DNA of 64,000 nt. Origin: Trichopria drosophilae (lineage: Eukaryota; Arthropoda; Insecta; Hymenoptera; Diapriidae). Shown here one piece after another: positions 62,101 through 64,000 of the stretch (within the stretch, counting starts at the first letter, position 1; every line of letters begins with the position of its first letter). A program made the translations under genes and the position numbers. The notes under the pieces are model-generated. The model saw only the letters and a program-made list of their open reading frames with translations. It did no database searches and was not told the DNA's origin. The stretch covers positions 7,688,001-7,752,000 of the forward strand of contig CM059584.1 in assembly GCA_030407085.1 (NCBI GenBank). The letters are read 5' to 3'.

Positions 62101-63096
62101 ATATTTTATGTAAGAGATTGGTACCTTCGAGACACGTAGTTTCAGCCCCTTTGAAACTCAAGATATCCATTGCTTGCTTCTTTCCTAACATGACATTCTA
62201 TGTTCAGTTTTGATGTTGTGGGTATAAATATGGTTTCGTGTTACTTGTAATACTTGGAAAAGGTTTGATAATTAAATTGTATAAAGTATTTTGTAAAATT
62301 TTACTATAGGGTTATCTGTTGGCCCTTGGAATGGCAAGAACTGCCGAAGTTAAAAGAGACGCACGTATAGGTGAAGCTGAAGCTCGCCGAGATGCACAAA
62401 TGCGTGAAGCTATTGCTGAAGAGCAGAGGATGGCTTCTCGGTTTCTTAACGATACTGAAATAGCTAAAGCTCAGCGAGATTTCGAGCTTAAAAAAGCTGC
62501 TTACGACGTCGAAGTACAAACAAAAGTGAGTCACATAATTCACATAATGGAAACCTAAAAACACTTGAGTAATAATTAATTTTACAGAAAGCCGAAGCTG
62601 AGATGGCATACGAATTGCAAGCGGCTAAGACCAAGCAAAGAATCATGGAAGAACAGATGCAAGTCAAGGTCGTAGAACGTGGTCAGGAAATTGCTGTACA
62701 AGAGCAAGAAATGCTTCGTAGAGTGAAAGAATTAGATGCTACTGTCAAGCGTCCTGCTGATGCTGAGAAGTACAGGTCAGTATATGTAAAAGTTAATAGA
62801 TTAAAACTTATACATGCTGGTGAAAATGAAAGTGTACCAAACCTTTATGTCAGTATAATTATCTGAATTCATTTTTTTACCTTAGATTAGAAAAAATGGC
62901 AGAGGCAAACCAATTAAAGCGTGTAATAGAGGCAGAAGCGGAAGCCGAAGCTATTAAAGTTCGAGGCGATGCTGAAGCATTCGCGATAGAAGCAAAAGCT
63001 AAAGCTGAGGTCGAACAAATGGCCAAAAAAGCTGCAGCATGGAACGAATACAAAAATGCAGCAATGATTGACATGATGTTGGACACTTTACCGAAG
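53098..63096 (+). CDS. Flo1: Flotillin-1, exons 1-8, C-terminus beyond the window
   Basis: The exons 53098-53149, 53666-53741, 53897-53987, 61439-61582, 61659-61778, 62310-62525, 62588-62775 and 62886-63096 join in phase to 366 codons. The protein is a lipid-raft scaffold on the cytoplasmic face of the plasma membrane and endosomes that forms hetero-oligomers with flotillin-2. The SPFH/PHB domain runs from [15 protein letters not shown] through [38 protein letters not shown] and [15 protein letters not shown]. The coiled-coil flotillin domain follows with [33 protein letters not shown] and the EA-rich [18 protein letters not shown]. The best match is flotillin-1 and not flotillin-2: the MSCGFVTC start and [13 protein letters not shown] correspond to insect Flo1. 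Roughly 60 residues (after DTLPK) are missing. Intron 3 is 7.45 kb and full of repeats. Confidence 0.96.
53232..53552. repeat. Three tandem copies of a 110-bp unit in flotillin-1 intron 1
   Basis: GAAATTTGACAGAAATTGAG begins at 53281, 53391 and 53501, exactly 110 bases apart. The units also share TCAATAGAATATTTTAC and GTCAACTAATCGGAG. The copies differ at only a few sites, so the triplication is recent. Confidence 0.9.
53666..53741 (+). CDS. Flo1: Flotillin-1 exon 2
   Basis: The acceptor ATTGTTGTAG precedes it and the donor GTAAGT follows. It encodes (G)[18 protein letters not shown] and LVQQVQ, with the last codon split. The position of the palmitoylated Cys34 of human flotillin-1 is not a Cys here (WPLVQQ), while an adjacent CC pair is present. 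Confidence 0.95.
53897..53987 (+). CDS. Flo1: Flotillin-1 exon 3
   Basis: The acceptor TCTGTGTAG precedes it and the donor GTATGT follows; it ends in phase 0. It encodes (K)[16 protein letters not shown] and [14 protein letters not shown], part of the SPFH beta structure. Confidence 0.95.
54091..54336. mobile_element. hAT-like MITE built of CGACAAA/GACAGTC motifs, 8-bp target duplication
   Basis: The inverted ends are GAGTGCGGGTCGAAAAACCG and the complement of GGGTGCGGGTCGAAAAACCG. ACTGTTAC flanks it directly on both sides (54083-54090, 54337-54344). The left half has (C/T)GACAAA or GACAGTC about every 17 bp in one direction and the right half the same motifs in the other. 246 bp, non-coding; in flotillin-1 intron 3. 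Confidence 0.88.
54775..55235. repeat. 460-bp near-complete palindrome in flotillin-1 intron 3
   Basis: The left arm ATTACTAAATATGAAGATTT, then GCACTACTAATTTTTTAAA, GCTTCTAAAGCCAGAAAC and CGTAAAGATGGAAAGGATGG is inverted across the centre near 55005. The same protein-like text ([15 protein letters not shown]) therefore appears on both strands; this is a symmetry effect and not a gene. No target duplication assigned. Confidence 0.75.
55240..56890. other. Flotillin-1 intron 3: degraded repeat DNA, no gene
   Basis: Two diverged, similar segments (about 55340-55400 and 56110-56180, both with TATTACATT..(T)..G(G)(C/T)CACAAAGAAT) suggest an old duplication. A minus-strand frame at 55550-55741 reads [15 protein letters not shown], a CxxC pair that could be a transposon zinc-finger relic. 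Nothing intact. Confidence 0.3.
56894..57690. repeat. Foldback with a duplicated left arm, GGATCC-type family
   Basis: The right arm (57420-57690) is inverted relative to 57080-57390 (ATGGTGGATCCAACATGTCC, TTTAGGATATTC, CAGAATCGAAATATG), and its outer part also to 56900-57070 (CAGAATCCAAATATG, TTGCCCTACAAGT). The left arm thus carries two partial copies. The ends are CAGCCAAACAAAATTTT and the complement of CAGCCCAACAAAAATTT. A 121-codon frame here is fortuitous. Confidence 0.55.
58444..59043 (+). repeat. Tandem dimer of a 288-bp unit with a conserved short frame
   Basis: The second unit begins 288 bases after the first; they differ at few positions. Each has an ATG frame (58505-58723, 72 codons; 58793-59029, 78 codons) reading [20 protein letters not shown], then [20 protein letters not shown] and [12 protein letters not shown]. 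The frame loosely resembles the N-terminal region of Penelope-like polymerases (K..LFL..C...G..P.HI), which is an inference only. The C-terminal ends diverge by an A-run slip. Confidence 0.55.
59909..60177. mobile_element. Pogo-type MITE, CTCACTAACGAC family, TA flanks
   Basis: The left end CAGTAGGACCTCTCACTAAC and the right end GTTAGTAAGAGGTCCTACTG are inverted, with TA at 59907-59908 and 60178-60179. The motif CACTAACGAC occurs three times at the left (one as CACCAACGAC), with a further CACGAACGAC and inverted TCGTTCGTAAGAGG and TCGTTAGTAAGAGG at the right. The core has GAGGGGAGGGC. 269 bp, non-coding. Confidence 0.92.
60343..60990. mobile_element. TTAA-flanked element with ATGGCGG and GATTCGTAATCAGCGAC repeats
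   Basis: The ends CCCTTAGAAGCAAGATGG and the complement of CCCTTTGAAGCATACATT are flanked by TTAA (60339-60342, 60991-60994), as for piggyBac-like elements. Inside are ATGGCCGATCCAAGATGGCGG and the units (T)AATCAGCGACC(C/T)CGAAAACC, each appearing twice. It links the dispersed GGATCC-type repeat to the TTAA-type elements. Confidence 0.68.
61024..61320. mobile_element. Pogo-type MITE, second TTATTTTAACTTTT family copy
   Basis: The left end CAGTGGCCCTCCCCTTATTT and the right end AAATAAGGGGAGGGCCAATG are inverted, with TA at 61022-61023 and 61321-61322. It is the same family and orientation as 41135-41387 (shared GCGCAAGCGCAAACAGCA and CGAATGGTGGGGGAACTC). It has extra AGTTAAAATA motif copies at the right. 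It ends 118 bp before flotillin-1 exon 4. Confidence 0.92.
61439..61582 (+). CDS. Flo1: Flotillin-1 exon 4
   Basis: The acceptor TGTTCTTCAG precedes it and the donor GTAAAC follows; 48 codons in phase 0. It encodes [37 protein letters not shown] and [11 protein letters not shown], the most conserved SPFH segment. It follows the 7.45-kb repeat-filled intron. Confidence 0.95.
61659..61778 (+). CDS. Flo1: Flotillin-1 exon 5
   Basis: The acceptor TGTGTACAG precedes it and the donor GTATGT follows; 40 codons in phase 0. It encodes [35 protein letters not shown] and RDEE. Confidence 0.95.
62310..62525 (+). CDS. Flo1: Flotillin-1 exon 6
   Basis: The acceptor TTACTATAG precedes it and the donor GTGAGT follows; 72 codons in phase 0. 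It encodes [38 protein letters not shown] and [20 protein letters not shown], the start of the flotillin coiled coil. The intron before it is 531 bp and has no recognisable exon. Confidence 0.95.
62588..62775 (+). CDS. Flo1: Flotillin-1 exon 7
   Basis: The acceptor TTTTACAG precedes it and the donor GTCAGT follows; it ends in a split Arg codon. It encodes [18 protein letters not shown], then [19 protein letters not shown] and KRPADAEKY. Confidence 0.95.
62886..63096 (+). CDS. Flo1: Flotillin-1 exon 8
   Basis: The acceptor TTACCTTAG precedes it and the donor GTACGT follows; it ends in phase 0. It encodes [39 protein letters not shown] and [13 protein letters not shown]. The conserved C-terminal part expected after DTLPK (VA-E...T.VSSGTGE.GAAK) is not found before the window ends. 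Confidence 0.95.
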
Positions 63097-64000
63097 GTAC
63101 GTAACATTGATATTACGTATTTTTTGGATTTCAGTTGTGAATTCTATACGAATGTTTTAACAGAAATTGGCAAGGGTATAACGCTAAAAATAATCCTAAA
63201 AATATAGGTGACATATTTCAGGACCGCATTTTTTCGTATTGCCCTTGCCAACTTCGAATTGCTTGCTAATCAATTCTCCAGTGCATTTATTTTATTTATT
63301 AGTATTCAATGGGCGGTATCGCCCTTTTACATAGATTTAAAAGATTGTCTTCGAGATTTCATTGTCAAGAATGTAGGAAACTGCAGTATCAGACAAACAA
63401 TTTGTCCGAAATAATGTGGCTCGTCTTGCCAAAGATGAGCTGCTGTTTCAAAACGAAACCTTACAAAAAAATTATTTGCCGGACGAGAATCGAACTCACG
63501 ACCTACGACTTCATAGTCCAGTGCGGTATCGCCTGAACTACGAAGCCGATTTTATAATTATAGGTCATTTTCAGTTCGGTTTATACCATTTCTTCCGCCT
63601 TTGCTATTTTAAGTGAAAACTGCATTGCAAAAATGTTATTCTATCTTCTGGATATGAATCCCACGCCATATCAAAACTGATCCTTTGCTGAGACGGCCCA
63701 CATAGTCACATTTTGAAAACATTGTTTCAAAACCTAATGTCTCACGACAGAATTGACCAAAATGGATGGAACTAGGACGAAATTGAAGATAAGGAATTGT
63801 AGAATAGAGGAAAATATTAAGGAGTATATATCACAATATTTTGACCTTGAAACCCCATAAAGAACAACCATTTTTTATTAATCGAAAAAACACTATTTCA
63901 GGATCTAGCCGACCAAAATAAACGAAATTTGGGATCTAGGATTTTTTTGGGTCGCTGATTACGAATATTACGTTATATTTGCAAAATTCAAAATGATAAT
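63097..64000. other. Flotillin-1 intron 8 (partial), repeat-containing
   Basis: The donor after 63096 opens an intron that continues to the window end. Besides the tRNA-like segment it has GGTCGCTGATTACGAAT (63950-63966) of the dispersed repeat family. Frames at 63208-63616 have no flotillin content. Confidence 0.6.
63473..63552 (-). repeat. tRNA-like SINE head with Pol III A and B boxes
   Basis: On the minus strand TAGTTCAGGCG fits the A box and AGTTCGATTCT the B box, 33 bases apart. GGACTATGAAGTC lies between, where an anticodon arm would be, and TCCGGCA follows. The acceptor ends do not pair, so it is not a working tRNA but probably the head of a SINE. Its body would extend toward about 63200. 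It lies in the flotillin-1 intron after exon 8. Confidence 0.55.

Overview
The window is nuclear DNA of an insect-like animal: it is AT-rich, has long repeat-filled introns with GT/AG borders, and carries single-copy genes whose proteins read like insect members of animal families. The order is not certain; Hymenoptera is a guess from general texture and is not proven by anything here.

Three cellular genes are supported. (1) 10467-28701, plus strand: seven exons of a type I membrane protein of the plexin-domain-containing family (PLXDC1/2-like). It has a Ser/Thr/Pro-rich linker, an extracellular domain, a PSI-type cysteine module, one membrane helix and a short cytoplasmic tail in a 23-codon last exon (22 residues plus stop). 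The signal-peptide exon was not found. (2) 41558-42496, minus strand: an intact 312-codon frame for an acidic, mostly disordered protein that I do not recognise. A 350-bp tandem duplication lies just upstream. (3) 53098 to beyond the window end, plus strand: flotillin-1, eight exons (366 codons), with the last roughly 60 residues off the right edge.

Nearly everything else is mobile or repeat DNA, and most of it folds back on itself. Four elements have TTAA target sites and CC-type termini (piggyBac-like). At least eight TA-flanked elements have CAGT/G-type pogo-like termini and a family-specific short motif repeated inside each end. Two elements have 8-bp target duplications (hAT-like). Several elements are saturated end to end by one short motif. 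A Penelope-like retroelement with two inverted hammerhead-like cores, flanked by a 21-bp direct repeat, is nested in an arm of a larger foldback. There is a LINE fragment, a perfect 500-bp array of a C15A unit, and a tRNA-like SINE head.

Region by region: 0-10 kb is non-coding with two or three foldbacks and one GC-richer stretch. 10-30 kb is the PLXDC-like gene and its 3' UTR. 30-41 kb is stacked transposons. 41-43 kb is the unknown gene. 44-52.5 kb is repeats including the C15A array. 53-64 kb is flotillin-1, whose 7.4-kb intron 3 holds at least six repeats. Several nested insertions are dated relative to each other because the opposite arm of the host palindrome keeps the empty site.
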